Below, in pieces: positions 36,200 to 45,208 of a DNA stretch of 64,000 nt. The DNA lies in contig NZ_QMFA01000019.1 of the NCBI RefSeq assembly GCF_003285005.1, positions 1 to 64,000 of the forward strand, given 5' to 3'. Origin of the DNA: Paenibacillus sp. YN15. Its GTDB lineage: Bacteria > Bacillota > Bacilli > Paenibacillales > NBRC-103111. The position numbers and the translations under genes were made by a program. The notes below the pieces were generated by a model. It did not search any database. It saw only the letters and a list, made by a program, of their open reading frames with translations, and had not been told where the DNA came from. How positions within the stretch are numbered: the stretch's first letter is position 1; the number at the start of each line of letters is the position of its first letter.

Positions 36200-37324
36200 A
36201 TGAGAAACAACCCGCGATTGTTCACACGCATCTTTCGCTGCCGGACGCCCCGACGCGTCATAGGAACCGTTTTATGCCTCTGTCTTTCTTTGACCGGCGC
36301 TATGCCGGGCTCTGCGGAGCCCACTCTTGAGGAAACCCGCGCTTTGCTTCAGAAGGGCCTGAACCTTGCCGAGCTGGATCAGGAGATCGCCCGTCTGTCG
36401 GCACAGGACAGCAAGCTGGCCGTGCAAATCGCAGAGACGGAGCAGAGCATCGCCTCCAACCAGGAAAATGTGGAGAAAACCCGGGAGCATGCAGGCAAGG
36501 TGCTGCGCGCCTACTATATGGGCGAACGGGTGAATGTCTGGATGCTGGTGCTGTCGGCCCGCTCCATGTCCGATGCCATTTCCATCTATGAATATTTCAA
36601 TCTGCTGGTGCAAAATGACCACCGCACGCTGAATGCCTACGCTGACTCTTACAACGGTCTGCTTGCCGCAAGAGAGCTTTTGCAGAAGGAGCGGCAGGAG
36701 CTGGCTGAGGTCAAGGCTTCCTTCGTTGCCCAGCGGGAAAAGGCGGCGACTATTGCCCAGGAAATTGAAGCCGTTATTGCCACAAACCCCGACGGGGAAA
36801 CCCTCCGCCAGGAGCTGGACCGTTTTACGGTGGAGTGGAAAGAGAAGGGCGTACCCATGTTCCGCAAATACCTCTCCTCCATCTCCGATGCCATGCAAAG
36901 CCTGCCTGAGCTTTTGACAGGCAAAAACGCCAGCACTTATATCAAGGATATCGATTTTAAAACGGGCAGCATGGTCTTTGCAATCTCCGACGAGGATCTG
37001 ACTTCCTTCTTCCGCTCCAAAAACCCGCTGTTCAGCAATATCAGCTTCCGATTCGAAAATGACGAGCTTTTTGCCTCCGGCCAAGAGGATGGCGTGGATG
37101 TCTCCATCAGGGGACACTATACCATCGAAAACAAAACGGTGAACAAGCTGCAGTTCCATGTGGACCAGCTGACGTACAGCGGCTTCGTGCTTCCGGAAAC
37201 CTCCAACCGGTCCCTGGAGGAGGAATTTGACCTGGGCTTTACGCCAAGCCTTTTCTTGAAGGGGATCAGCGTAACGGAGGTCAGCATGAAGGGCGGCGTG
37301 CTGCGCCTCAAAATCAAGCAATGA
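36200..37324 (+). CDS. Exported PcsB-like coiled-coil protein without a hydrolase domain
   Basis: A 374-residue protein with an N-terminal signal sequence (about 15-40). A coiled coil follows (about 45-110), then a segment AYYMGERVNVWMLVLSARS that resembles the V-shaped coiled-coil module of PcsB/CwlO-type wall hydrolases, and a second coiled coil (to about 215). The C-terminal 150 residues are neither NlpC/P60 nor M23; they are strand-rich and end with LRLKIKQ. The ribosome-binding site TTAGGAG lies seven bases before ATG. It may be a regulatory rather than catalytic wall protein. Followed by a strong terminator. Confidence 0.7.
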   Translation: MRNNPRLFTRIFRCRTPRRVIGTVLCLCLSLTGAMPGSAEPTLEETRALLQKGLNLAELDQEIARLSAQDSKLAVQIAETEQSIASNQENVEKTREHAGKVLRAYYMGERVNVWMLVLSARSMSDAISIYEYFNLLVQNDHRTLNAYADSYNGLLAARELLQKERQELAEVKASFVAQREKAATIAQEIEAVIATNPDGETLRQELDRFTVEWKEKGVPMFRKYLSSISDAMQSLPELLTGKNASTYIKDIDFKTGSMVFAISDEDLTSFFRSKNPLFSNISFRFENDELFASGQEDGVDVSIRGHYTIENKTVNKLQFHVDQLTYSGFVLPETSNRSLEEEFDLGFTPSLFLKGISVTEVSMKGGVLRLKIKQ

Positions 37325-37329
37325 GAAAA

Positions 37330-37358
37330 ACCCGCGAATCCAATGGATGACCGCGGGT
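37330..37358. terminator. Convergent terminator
   Basis: Stem ACCCGCG/CGCGGGT plus an inner ATCC/GGAT pairing. CTTTTTG follows on the plus strand and an A-run precedes it, so it can serve both the PcsB-like gene and the minus-strand solute-binding gene. Confidence 0.88.
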
Positions 37359-37412
37359 CTTTTTGTGTGCAGGTATGTGTTTTCGTTATCAACAAGTGCG
37401 AATAAATTCGGG

Positions 37413-38735
37413 TTACGGCTTGCGGTCTTCCAGACGCCAGGACTTGTCCGCGTGTTCCATCAGCGTCTTGACGGTGTTCTCCGCTTTCCACAGCTTGGCC
37501 AGCTCCTTTTGGAGAGCGGACAGGCTTCTGGAGGTTTCGGAAGCAAGGGGCAGCACCCTGCCTTGGCTGATCAGCCAGTCAAACGACTTGATCTGCTCAT
37601 CCCCCTTAAGCGGGGCAAGGCTGTAAGCCGGAATTTGGGCAGGCAGCATCTGAGCCTCGCTCCAAAACTCAATTTCACTCTCCGGCGTGGTAAGCTCCTT
37701 AATCCAATCCATCAGCAGCTTGGTATGCGGGGAACGGGAAGACACGGCAAAGCTTCTGCCCTTCAGCCAGACCGTCTTCTGGTCATTGCCGATCAGCACC
37801 GGAATGGAGGCCATTCCCAAATTGGTATCGGCCGCACGGTGCTTGTACTCGGATACGGTGGTGATCATGGCGGCAATTTGCCCTTTGGCCAACAGCTCCC
37901 AGGGCGACCAGGCTGCGGAGGGCAGCGGATAATTCTTGGGAAATGCCTTGCCTGTCCAGGTTTCCTCCTGGGGCGCCAGGAAACTCTCCAGCCGCTTCTG
38001 CGCTTCGGCGTCGTTGGTCCACACTTCCTCTTTCCCCAGCCAGCCCGAGGTCAAAGAAGAAGCCGCCGCAATAAAGGCATACGGGTCCTGAGGGTCCAGA
38101 TAGACGCCGTACCGGCCGTCCTCCGGCTTCATCAGCTGCTTGTTCCATGCCAGCAGCTCGTCGCCTGTCTCCGGCGCGCGGGACAGCTTGTTGTCCGACG
38201 CGGTTTTTTTGTTCCAGACCAGGATATACGGATCAACATCCTTGGGCACGCCCCATATGTAGCCGTTCCATTTCACCTGATTCATGAGCTTGGCAATCCG
38301 GGCGTTCTGCTGGTCGGTGGAGAAAAATTCGCCTACCGGCTGCAGGAAGCCCAATGCGGCAAACTCCTGGACCCAATCATTGTCCAAGAGCATCAGATCG
38401 GGAGCTTCTCCCAGCTGGGCGGCCTTCTTCCACTTCTCGTACGCCTCCGGCCGGGCAACATTCTCGATCTGGATATCAATGCCCTCATGCATATCCGAAA
38501 ACCGCTTGGCCATGCGGGAGAACAGGTCATACTCCCTGGACTCCATTGCGACGGCCACCTTGATAATCTGGCCGCCTTCCGTGGAATCGCTTCCGTTCGC
38601 TGCCGAACGGGAGTTGGGAAGGCCTGTTGCTGTGGAATCACCGCCATTGCTCCGTGTACCGATGCATTGGCTGAAGACGAGAGCGGAAAGCCCGAAGATG
38701 CAAAGGATAATAAGCAAACCCTTCTTCTTTGTCAA
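37413..38735 (-). CDS. Extracellular solute-binding protein, family 1 (orphan)
   Basis: A 440-residue sugar-type binding protein. The N-terminal signal segment ends near FSQC (an imperfect lipobox with Gln before Cys), followed by a Ser/Gly-rich linker and an SBP_bac_1 domain (VAMESREYDLFSRMAKRF, APDLMLLDNDWVQEFAALGFL, WNGYIWGVPKDVDPYILVWN). No permease or ATPase gene is next to it, so it works with a transporter encoded elsewhere or senses a ligand. It is only distantly like the two LplA-type binding proteins further on. Confidence 0.85.
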   Translation of the reverse strand: MTKKKGLLIILCIFGLSALVFSQCIGTRSNGGDSTATGLPNSRSAANGSDSTEGGQIIKVAVAMESREYDLFSRMAKRFSDMHEGIDIQIENVARPEAYEKWKKAAQLGEAPDLMLLDNDWVQEFAALGFLQPVGEFFSTDQQNARIAKLMNQVKWNGYIWGVPKDVDPYILVWNKKTASDNKLSRAPETGDELLAWNKQLMKPEDGRYGVYLDPQDPYAFIAAASSLTSGWLGKEEVWTNDAEAQKRLESFLAPQEETWTGKAFPKNYPLPSAAWSPWELLAKGQIAAMITTVSEYKHRAADTNLGMASIPVLIGNDQKTVWLKGRSFAVSSRSPHTKLLMDWIKELTTPESEIEFWSEAQMLPAQIPAYSLAPLKGDEQIKSFDWLISQGRVLPLASETSRSLSALQKELAKLWKAENTVKTLMEHADKSWRLEDRKP

Positions 38736-38924
38736 CGATCAACTCTCCTTTCATTTCCACCCCCGCCCTATATCATAACATAAAAAATCTGCCGTTGGAC
38801 GTATTATTTTTGGAGAACGGTCGAAAACCAGGGACTTTTTGTCGAAATTGTTCCGAATTGTAGTTCTTTTATCCCACAAAATACAGACGAGAAAAGATCC
38901 GAAGTATGCAGTTCTATCAAAATT

Positions 38925-38933
38925 TGGTATAAT
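38925..38933 (+). promoter_or_regulatory. Extended -10 promoter of the toxin gene
   Basis: TGGTATAAT, a perfect TATAAT with an upstream TG, lies 59 bases before the toxin start codon. There is no good -35 hexamer, as expected for an extended -10 promoter. Confidence 0.7.
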
Positions 38934-38991
38934 CAGCTTTGTGCAGGCTTGGTGGGCGGTCGGCTATCCTCTCGAAAGGGAGGTGATGCCC

Positions 38992-39075
38992 GTGGAGATT
39001 AAGGACGCTTTGGCGCTGATGATTTCATTTGCGACATTGATCGTGCTAGTTCTCTCCTTCCATAACAAAAAGTAG
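38992..39075 (+). CDS. Holin-like type I toxin peptide
   Basis: A 27-residue hydrophobic peptide (EIKDALALMISFATLIVLVL core, then a polar FHNKK end) of the 'putative holin-like toxin' family common in Firmicutes. A near-perfect site, GGGAGGTGAT, lies eight bases before GTG 38992. An ATG at 38986 is in frame but too close to that site; the much longer frame upstream lacks coding character. The gene sits between its own extended -10 promoter and a bidirectional terminator, opposite an antisense RNA gene. Such peptides insert into membranes when not repressed by the RNA. Confidence 0.85.
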   Translation: MEIKDALALMISFATLIVLVLSFHNKK

Positions 39076-39192
39076 ACCGCCCCCTGCAAAGGTAATGGTC
39101 TACTTTTTGTCCATTTAACTTTGTTAATTGCCGACCGCCTTTCAAGCGGTGCACACTGAGGAGCTGTTCCAGCAGCTCCTCTTTATCATTCT
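39065..39192 (-). ncRNA. Antisense antitoxin RNA of the type I toxin
   Basis: Predicted RNA of about 128 nt, from a promoter at 39199-39227 to the shared terminator. It begins with a strong 9-bp hairpin (GAGGAGCTG/CAGCTCCTC, 39158-39181) and a second small one (ACCGC/GCGGT, 39134-39150). It is complementary to the 3' end of the toxin mRNA, the layout known from txpA/RatA and bsrG/SR4. No ORF of note lies in it. Confidence 0.78.
39067..39108. terminator. Bidirectional terminator shared by toxin and antitoxin RNA
   Basis: A 12-bp perfect stem (AAAAAGTAGACC/GGTCTACTTTTT) with an 18-base loop; T runs follow on both strands. It overlaps the toxin stop codon, so the two RNAs overlap through this hairpin. 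Confidence 0.92.
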
Positions 39193-39198
39193 ATCCAC

Positions 39199-39227
39199 AG
39201 TATAGCACACGTATTACCGTTTGTCTT
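39199..39227 (-). promoter_or_regulatory. Promoter of the antitoxin RNA
   Basis: On the minus strand: AAGACA (-35), a 17-base spacer, then TATACT (-10). The predicted start is near 39191. Confidence 0.7.
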
Positions 39228-39265
39228 ACGTGTTGCTCACAGGTGTGCAAATTTTGCCCTCTCCC

Positions 39266-41461
39266 TTAACAACCTCTGCTGCGCGCCAGCTTCAAACATT
39301 CGATTCCCGCCAGCAGCACAATGCCGATGCCGTGGGTGTCATTCAGCTGCCAGCCCAACTGGTCCTTGTAATAATATTTGTTGAAGGAATAGCCGGAGCC
39401 CCGGCAGACGCCGTACACATTGCCCTGCTTGTCGATGCACAGCTCCGTCAGAGCCTCCCATGCCCGAAGAGCCGCTTCGGCATACACATCCGGCTCCTCC
39501 AGCCACCCGAAACGGATGCCTCTGGAGAAGGCGTAGATGAACATGGAGGTGCAGGACGCCTCCTGGTAGGAGCTGTGGTCCGTGAGCACCTGATGCCAAA
39601 GCCCGTTTGGCCCTTGCAGCCTCAGGTACCCCTGACACAGCTCCCGGAAAAAGGCCAGAAGCGGCTGGTACAGAGCATGGTCCGCAGGCATCAGCTCAAG
39701 AATTTCCGTGAGGGAGAACAATACCCAGCCGTTGCCCCGTCCCCAAGGCACGCCGTTGGGCTTGCCGAACTTATGGTCAAATACATGGTGCATGATCTGC
39801 TGCCCGGGAATGAACATCCGTTCCTTGTACAGCAGGAACTGGCGGGCGGCATCCTCCAGATAGGACAGCTCACCGGTTAGCGCATAATATTTGCCCAAAA
39901 AAGGCGTGCTCATATACAGGTCATCGCACCACATGGTGCCCATCATAAAATCCGTGGTCCCCTTCACCCGGTACAAAGCGCCATCAGGAAGCCGGTCCTG
40001 AACATGGGTAATGTAATGGGCAATATGCTCCGCCGCCTCCCGCGCCCCGGCCAAAGGTCTGGCTGCATGGGCGGTCAGCATCGCCGCCCCGAAGGAGCCG
40101 CAGTCGTCCAGGCTGTCGATCAGCGCCAGCTGGTGATTGATCCCCGGCGCGCCAAACTGCTCCGTATCCCACAGGGCATATTCGTGAAGGGCAGTGCATT
40201 GCTCAATATGGTCCGCCGCATAGTCCACATAATGGGACTTCTCCAGTTCCTCCCCCGTTTTGAGAATGCCGTAAAGGGTCACGCCCAGCGGATAATTCCA
40301 TCTGCCATACAGGGCTGCCTCCAAATACGGACGGACGGCAGCCTCCGGCAAATCCGCCCGCCAAAACCGCTTGCCGCCCGTCGGCCCGAACACACTATCC
40401 ATCCTGGCCACATCCTCCGCTGCGGGAGCATCCTCCGGCGCAAAAGGCCCCAGATACAGCCAGACATCCGGCAGCCCTTCCACCGGGTACGGCTTCTCCA
40501 GCCGGATGCCGCAGCCCGCCTCGGGGGCCTCCAGCCGGAAATCCCATTTCGCCGCGGGGCAGATGGAGCGCACCACAAGTTGATGGCGGCCATATGCCAG
40601 CTCAAGGGGAACCCGGAAGGCCCCCTCCTGCTTCTCCGGCGAACGGTAGAACTCGCGGCCATCCAAGTAAAGGGCAAACGCCCCGGAGGCCGTACCGGCC
40701 AGGTGCAGCTTAGCCCCTCCGGCCCGCCCGCAGCGAAGGCCGGTCCAGGCAAAAGCCGTTTGCCCGGGCGCCGCTTCTGCGCCGAGAATCCGGGCGAAGC
40801 TGCCGGCCGCCAGCTCCGCAGCCGTCCACTCCCGCCGGGGAAACCACCCCGGCCCGTCTGCTCCCTCCTCCTCAAGAGCCGCCAGCTCCGCAGCCGCAGC
40901 ATCCGTCCAAGGCTCGTCCTGGGGCGCACTGTAAATCCAGCCCTCCCGCCCGGCCCTTGCCGGACCCGGCGACAGGAAGTGCAGGGGCGCCCCCTTCAGG
41001 CTGCCCGTTCCGAAAACAGCGCCGCAGCCGGTTCCCGTTGCCGTAAATTCCAGCACCAGATGGTTCCAGCCCTTCAACATCCGCGCCCGGAACACCGCCC
41101 GCCGGTCGGGGAACACATCGTCATTGAGATTGGAGGCAAACTGCCTGCTGCCGTTCACAAATACCTTCACCGGACCATAGCAGCTCACCGCAAAAGGAAG
41201 CTCCCCCTCCCGGGCGCACCACAGCTTGCCCCAGGCGTAGACAAACTGCCCGTCCCGGATCTCCGGCCAGCGCTCCCCCAGATTCATGTCATACCGGCAG
41301 TCCGCCAGCCGCCGGAAGCCCGCCCCGTCATGGACGCGGTAGACCGGCGGCTCCTGGGGATTGGCGCCGATATAGCGGTTGGCAACGGTCTCCAGGACCT
41401 GTTCCGTGCTGCCTCCGCTAGAGCGGGCAATGGATTCCATTTCATGAATATAGCCCCTCAC
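39266..41461 (-). CDS. GH105-type unsaturated rhamnogalacturonyl hydrolase with N-terminal accessory domains
   Basis: Hydrolyses unsaturated galacturonyl residues from lyase-generated oligosaccharides. The C-terminal half (about 365-731) is a GH105 six-hairpin domain with TMWCDDLYMSTPFLGKYY (catalytic Asp region), VPWGRGNGWVLFSL and the terminal QLNDTHGIGI motif. The N-terminal half (1-350) looks like one or two beta-sandwich domains (VSCYGPVKVFVNGS, FALYLDGREFY), making this about twice the length of the B. subtilis enzymes YteR and YesR. There is no signal peptide. The start is GTG after AAGGAGG, 13 bases beyond the upstream propeller gene, so the two are co-transcribed. Confidence 0.88.
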   Translation of the reverse strand: MRGYIHEMESIARSSGGSTEQVLETVANRYIGANPQEPPVYRVHDGAGFRRLADCRYDMNLGERWPEIRDGQFVYAWGKLWCAREGELPFAVSCYGPVKVFVNGSRQFASNLNDDVFPDRRAVFRARMLKGWNHLVLEFTATGTGCGAVFGTGSLKGAPLHFLSPGPARAGREGWIYSAPQDEPWTDAAAAELAALEEEGADGPGWFPRREWTAAELAAGSFARILGAEAAPGQTAFAWTGLRCGRAGGAKLHLAGTASGAFALYLDGREFYRSPEKQEGAFRVPLELAYGRHQLVVRSICPAAKWDFRLEAPEAGCGIRLEKPYPVEGLPDVWLYLGPFAPEDAPAAEDVARMDSVFGPTGGKRFWRADLPEAAVRPYLEAALYGRWNYPLGVTLYGILKTGEELEKSHYVDYAADHIEQCTALHEYALWDTEQFGAPGINHQLALIDSLDDCGSFGAAMLTAHAARPLAGAREAAEHIAHYITHVQDRLPDGALYRVKGTTDFMMGTMWCDDLYMSTPFLGKYYALTGELSYLEDAARQFLLYKERMFIPGQQIMHHVFDHKFGKPNGVPWGRGNGWVLFSLTEILELMPADHALYQPLLAFFRELCQGYLRLQGPNGLWHQVLTDHSSYQEASCTSMFIYAFSRGIRFGWLEEPDVYAEAALRAWEALTELCIDKQGNVYGVCRGSGYSFNKYYYKDQLGWQLNDTHGIGIVLLAGIECLKLARSRGC

Positions 41462-41474
41462 GCCCTCGGCCTCC

Positions 41475-42746
41475 TTATTTGATGATTTCCCCGCCGGGAT
41501 AAAGGGTCGAGCTGTACAGCCGCTTGGGCTGGGGAAGGGGTCCTCCGGCCGCCGCCGAACGGGTCAAATCAGCAGGAGCGCTTGCATACACCACTGCCTG
41601 GGTATTGGTGTACACAATCGCCATCTCATTGCCGCTTCCCAAAAGATCGCCATGGACCACATAACCCTCGGTAGGGAAGGTGGCCACCACATTCATATTG
41701 CCGTCATACAGGGACGGGAAAACGCCGCAGCCTCTGCGGAAGGCCAGAATATAGTCGGGGGCCCCAACTTCCCAATTGGAGAGAGTTTCGGCAATGGTCA
41801 GCCAGCCTGGCGTCTTGCGGTCCTCCTTCCAGAGCTCCTTGCCCTCACAGTCCAGAAGAAACAGGGCGTCTCTGCCCTTAAGACCCTTGCCGTCATCCTC
41901 GCGGACCATCCGGTCCAGCCCGGCCACCTGCAGGCCCGGCAGCTCCGGACAGAACTTGCCCAGGGCGATATGCTGGGATTCGATGGAGCCCTCATAACGC
42001 CACAGCTCGTTGCCGTCCCGGTCATACATCACTGTCACGCTGCCGCCTACCACCAGCTCCGGCAGGCCGTCGCCGTTCACATCCCCTACCCAGATGCAGT
42101 CGGCATGGTCGTCCAGATCCTTGCAGCTCCACTGGAGCTTGCCGTTATGGTCCAACAGATCATAACCGGCCATCACTTCGTCATAGCCGTCTCCGTTCAG
42201 GTCATACACCCACGGGAAATGGCCCGGATTGCCCTCGTGGGTCCACAGCAGATTAAATTCATTGTCCAGCGCCCACAGCTTATGGTAACGGTCCTTCAGG
42301 ATAATGTCCGAAGGGCGCTCCTTCCCGGTCAAATTGGCGATAATGATGCAGTCATGGGCCTCCGCCCCCGGCAGCTCATGAACCGCCTTCACCGCTCCCG
42401 TAGCACCGTCAAGAATATGGAACCGTCCGTCCATCACACAGAGAACCTCCAGCTTGCCGTCTCCGTCGATGTCATAAATTTGGGCCGGGTAATCGGAGCC
42501 TTGGCTGCCCGCCCCCGGGTCCGGCTTGCCGGTTTGCCACAGCAGCTTGCCGGTGAGATCATAAGCGGTCAGGCATTGCACCTGATGGGGAATGTAGCGG
42601 ACATCCTGGCGGTTGTCCGGCTGAACCAGCAGAAGCTCCATCCGGCCGTCGCCGTTTAAGTCGCCCAGCAGAAGCTTGCAGCGGGGTCCTGCGGCTTGAA
42701 TGTCCAGGGTGGCCAGCGGGGAACAAATTCGGGTTTCTGTCGTCAT
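41475..42746 (-). CDS. Cytosolic FG-GAP/VCBS-like beta-propeller protein
   Basis: A 423-residue protein built from about six to eight propeller blades carrying calcium-type loops: DLNGDGRMELL, DIDGDGKLEVL, DLNGDGYDEVM and DVNGDGLPELV. The pattern and the LTAYDLTGKLLWQTG segment resemble the propeller of family 11 rhamnogalacturonan lyases (YesW/YesX), but those are about 600 residues, secreted and carry an extra N-terminal domain. This protein has no signal peptide. Catalysis is therefore uncertain; it could be a short lyase or a binding protein. The frame opens at 42812, but AGGAGG lies nine bases before ATG 42746. It heads a two-gene operon with the GH105 gene. Confidence 0.72.
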   Translation of the reverse strand: MTTETRICSPLATLDIQAAGPRCKLLLGDLNGDGRMELLLVQPDNRQDVRYIPHQVQCLTAYDLTGKLLWQTGKPDPGAGSQGSDYPAQIYDIDGDGKLEVLCVMDGRFHILDGATGAVKAVHELPGAEAHDCIIIANLTGKERPSDIILKDRYHKLWALDNEFNLLWTHEGNPGHFPWVYDLNGDGYDEVMAGYDLLDHNGKLQWSCKDLDDHADCIWVGDVNGDGLPELVVGGSVTVMYDRDGNELWRYEGSIESQHIALGKFCPELPGLQVAGLDRMVREDDGKGLKGRDALFLLDCEGKELWKEDRKTPGWLTIAETLSNWEVGAPDYILAFRRGCGVFPSLYDGNMNVVATFPTEGYVVHGDLLGSGNEMAIVYTNTQAVVYASAPADLTRSAAAGGPLPQPKRLYSSTLYPGGEIIK

Positions 42747-42849
42747 GCGGGAATTCCTCCTGTGAATAAGCTTTGTCCGGCCAGGCCAGCCAACGACCTG
42801 CCGGCTGTACATCTATAGCGTATCAACCCTGCCGCCCTTCCGGCAATGG

Positions 42850-42930
42850 CACATTCTTGCCCCGGCGTCCGACAGAGGTTGCACTATTTTGTACAGCTCG
42901 CACTATCTTGCAGGAATCGGACAGGAGGCC
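42850..42930. promoter_or_regulatory. Repeated GCAC-type motifs upstream of the propeller/GH105 operon
   Basis: Reading on the plus strand: GGCACATTCTTGCC near 42849, GCACTATTTTG at 42881 and GCACTATCTTGCAGGAATCGG starting at 42900 are related. The last two lie 19 bp apart, about two helical turns, as expected for an AraC-type site. A related TGCTATTGCAGGGAAGCGGA stretch lies upstream of the YetA-like gene promoter. Function is inferred only. Confidence 0.4.
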
Positions 42931-42965
42931 GCTCACCGGAAAAACAGGTATACCGAAGATCCTTC

Positions 42966-43001
42966 TGCCAACTGTCAAAACCAGGGTATTGACAGTTGGC
43001 A
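42966..43001. promoter_or_regulatory. Perfect 13-bp palindrome with outward TTGACA in each arm
   Basis: TGCCAACTGTCAA and its exact complement TTGACAGTTGGCA flank ten bases in the divergent gap between the propeller gene and the chemoreceptor gene. Each arm carries TTGACA pointing outward. On the plus strand TATATT lies 15 bases further on, a tight but possible -10. Symmetry and position suggest an operator overlapping divergent promoters. With the motif block above, this accounts for the 402-bp gap 42747-43148. Confidence 0.6.
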
Positions 43002-43148
43002 ATGGCTGATATATTTCAGACACGGGCTGATATATGCTGATAGATGATCACTACAATCTGCAAAAATTGAGAAAATGCGACCAAATTCGTCATATCTGTT
43101 TTTGCAGATGAAGCATATCCATTCCTATACCAAGAGAGGGACACGTCA

Positions 43149-45158
43149 ATGATGAAGCTGAAAAGTATAAAAGCGGAAATATGCTTGGTTTTTGCGGCGT
43201 TGTTATTCACAGTTTGCCTGGGGTTGGGATATACCTCTTACACTCAATCACACGACTCCCTCTCTGCAACAATTAATGATACCCTTATCCAATTCACCAG
43301 GGAATCCTCCAAGACGATTGAGAGCCGTGTCAATATTCAACTGCAAACAATGGAGGCTTTGGCGGGAACTCCCATCCTCAGCGGCTCCGGCACCACCATG
43401 GAAGAGAAGCTGGCCATGCTCAATGCAGAGGTCAAACGAAGCGGCCACCTGCAGATGGGAATCGGGAATTTAAAGGGATATGTTGTTCTTACCGATGGCT
43501 CGGAATCAGATGTGTTGGACAGGGATTATTACCGGCTGGCCCTGGAGGGAAAAAGCAATGTCTCCGATCCCATCGTATCCAAAACGACCAATTCAGTCGT
43601 CGTGGTATACGCGGTTCCCATCCGTCAGGGAGACAGCATTACAGGTGTTCTGACCGCCATTCGGGACGGCAATGAGCTGAGCAGAATGGCCGAGGACATC
43701 CGGTTTGGCACAAACGGACAGGCCTTTATGCTGGGCAAAAGCGGAACAGTCATTGCCCATGCCAATCAGGATCTGGTTATGAGTATGTACAGCGCCATTG
43801 AGGAAGCCAAGCAGGATGACAGCCTAAAGCCACTGGCTGCAATGGAGGAGCGGATGGTGCAACGTGAAGAGGGCGTGGGAACCTATACCTTTCAAAACAT
43901 AACCAAATATATGGGTTATAGTCCGATTGATGGAACTGACTGGTCCCTGGGAATCATGGCGCCCAAATCCGACATGGTGGACAAGGCCGTCAACAGCTTG
44001 ACGGTCAAGCTTCTGGCAGCGACCTTGCTTCTGCTGCTTGCCGGACTCGTCGCCACCTATTTCATGGCGGATTTTTTGTCCAAGCCCATCAGGCAAGCAG
44101 CCGCGCACCTGGAGGTTGTGGCTACCGGCGATCTTTCCCGGCAAGTTCCACCGCGGTTGCTGGCCAAGCGTGATGAAACCGGCATGCTGGCCCAGGCAGT
44201 TGCCGCCATGCAAGCCTCCTTCACCGGGATTGTCCGGCAGGTAGTGGGCGGTTCCCAGGAGGTAGGACTTGCCTTGGAGCGCATTCATCATGGCATGGAG
44301 GAGCTGAACCGGAACATTCTGGACATCTCCTCGACAACAGAGGAGCTTTCTGCCGGAACCGAAGAGGCGGCAGCGGCGGCGGAGGAGATGAGCGCTTCCT
44401 CCGAACAAATGGAGAAAGCGGCCGAATCCATTGCGGTGAAGGCCAATGACGGAGCAGCGGCAGCGGGGAGCGTCAATGCCATGGCGGTGGAAATGCAGGA
44501 GGAAGCCTCCGCATCCAAGGAGCAGGCGTTGTCCATGTATGATCAGAGCAAAGTCAGCCTTCGCCAAGCGATGGAGCAGGCGGAGGCGGCACACCAGGTT
44601 CATGAGCTGTCGGAAGCCATCATGGAGATTGCTTCACAGACCAGCCTGCTTTCCCTGAATGCTGCCATTGAAGCGGCAAGAGCAGGGGAGGCAGGCAGGG
44701 GATTTGCTGTGGTGGCAGGAGAAATTCGCAAATTGGCCGATTATTCCCAGCAAACTGCAGTAAAAATCCAGCGGGCCAACAGTGCCATTCTTGGTTCCAT
44801 AGAGAGCATGACCAACAGCTCCGGAGAGCTGCTGGATTTTATTGAGAACCGGGTAATGGGGGATTATGACCGCCTGGTCACAGCAGGAGAGCAGTACAGC
44901 TTACAATCCGGAGAGATTAACGACCTGGTTACAGACTTCAGTGCCGTTTCTCAGGAATTGCTGGCCTCTGTACATAATCTGTCCAAGGGCATCAATGAAA
45001 TTGCCGTCACCTCCAGCGACGGCGCTGCCGGCGCCACCAATATTGCCCGTGAGGCGGGAGCCATCGCAGAGCTGTCCTCCGACGTGACCGGTCTGGCGGA
45101 TTCTGCCAGGGAGAAGTCCCAACAATTGATCGATTCCGTATCCCGGTTCAAAATATAG
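43149..45158 (+). CDS. Methyl-accepting chemotaxis protein with dCache domain
   Basis: A 669-residue transmembrane chemoreceptor. Membrane segment 1 (about 10-30) is followed by an extracellular dCache-type ligand domain (about 40-280; [19 protein letters not shown] and TDWSLGIM are typical), membrane segment 2 (about 285-308), HAMP (to about 360) and the cytoplasmic signalling coiled coil. The tip [20 protein letters not shown] is centred near residue 505. GAGAGGG lies eight bases before the first of two ATGs. Location inside a pectin-use locus suggests it senses a sugar acid or oligosaccharide from that substrate. Confidence 0.92.
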   Translation: MMKLKSIKAEICLVFAALLFTVCLGLGYTSYTQSHDSLSATINDTLIQFTRESSKTIESRVNIQLQTMEALAGTPILSGSGTTMEEKLAMLNAEVKRSGHLQMGIGNLKGYVVLTDGSESDVLDRDYYRLALEGKSNVSDPIVSKTTNSVVVVYAVPIRQGDSITGVLTAIRDGNELSRMAEDIRFGTNGQAFMLGKSGTVIAHANQDLVMSMYSAIEEAKQDDSLKPLAAMEERMVQREEGVGTYTFQNITKYMGYSPIDGTDWSLGIMAPKSDMVDKAVNSLTVKLLAATLLLLLAGLVATYFMADFLSKPIRQAAAHLEVVATGDLSRQVPPRLLAKRDETGMLAQAVAAMQASFTGIVRQVVGGSQEVGLALERIHHGMEELNRNILDISSTTEELSAGTEEAAAAAEEMSASSEQMEKAAESIAVKANDGAAAAGSVNAMAVEMQEEASASKEQALSMYDQSKVSLRQAMEQAEAAHQVHELSEAIMEIASQTSLLSLNAAIEAARAGEAGRGFAVVAGEIRKLADYSQQTAVKIQRANSAILGSIESMTNSSGELLDFIENRVMGDYDRLVTAGEQYSLQSGEINDLVTDFSAVSQELLASVHNLSKGINEIAVTSSDGAAGATNIAREAGAIAELSSDVTGLADSAREKSQQLIDSVSRFKI

Positions 45159-45208
45159 TTCCTTCTTCCTACTCGCCATGCTATTCCTGTTCGTCTCATA
45201 CGAATACA

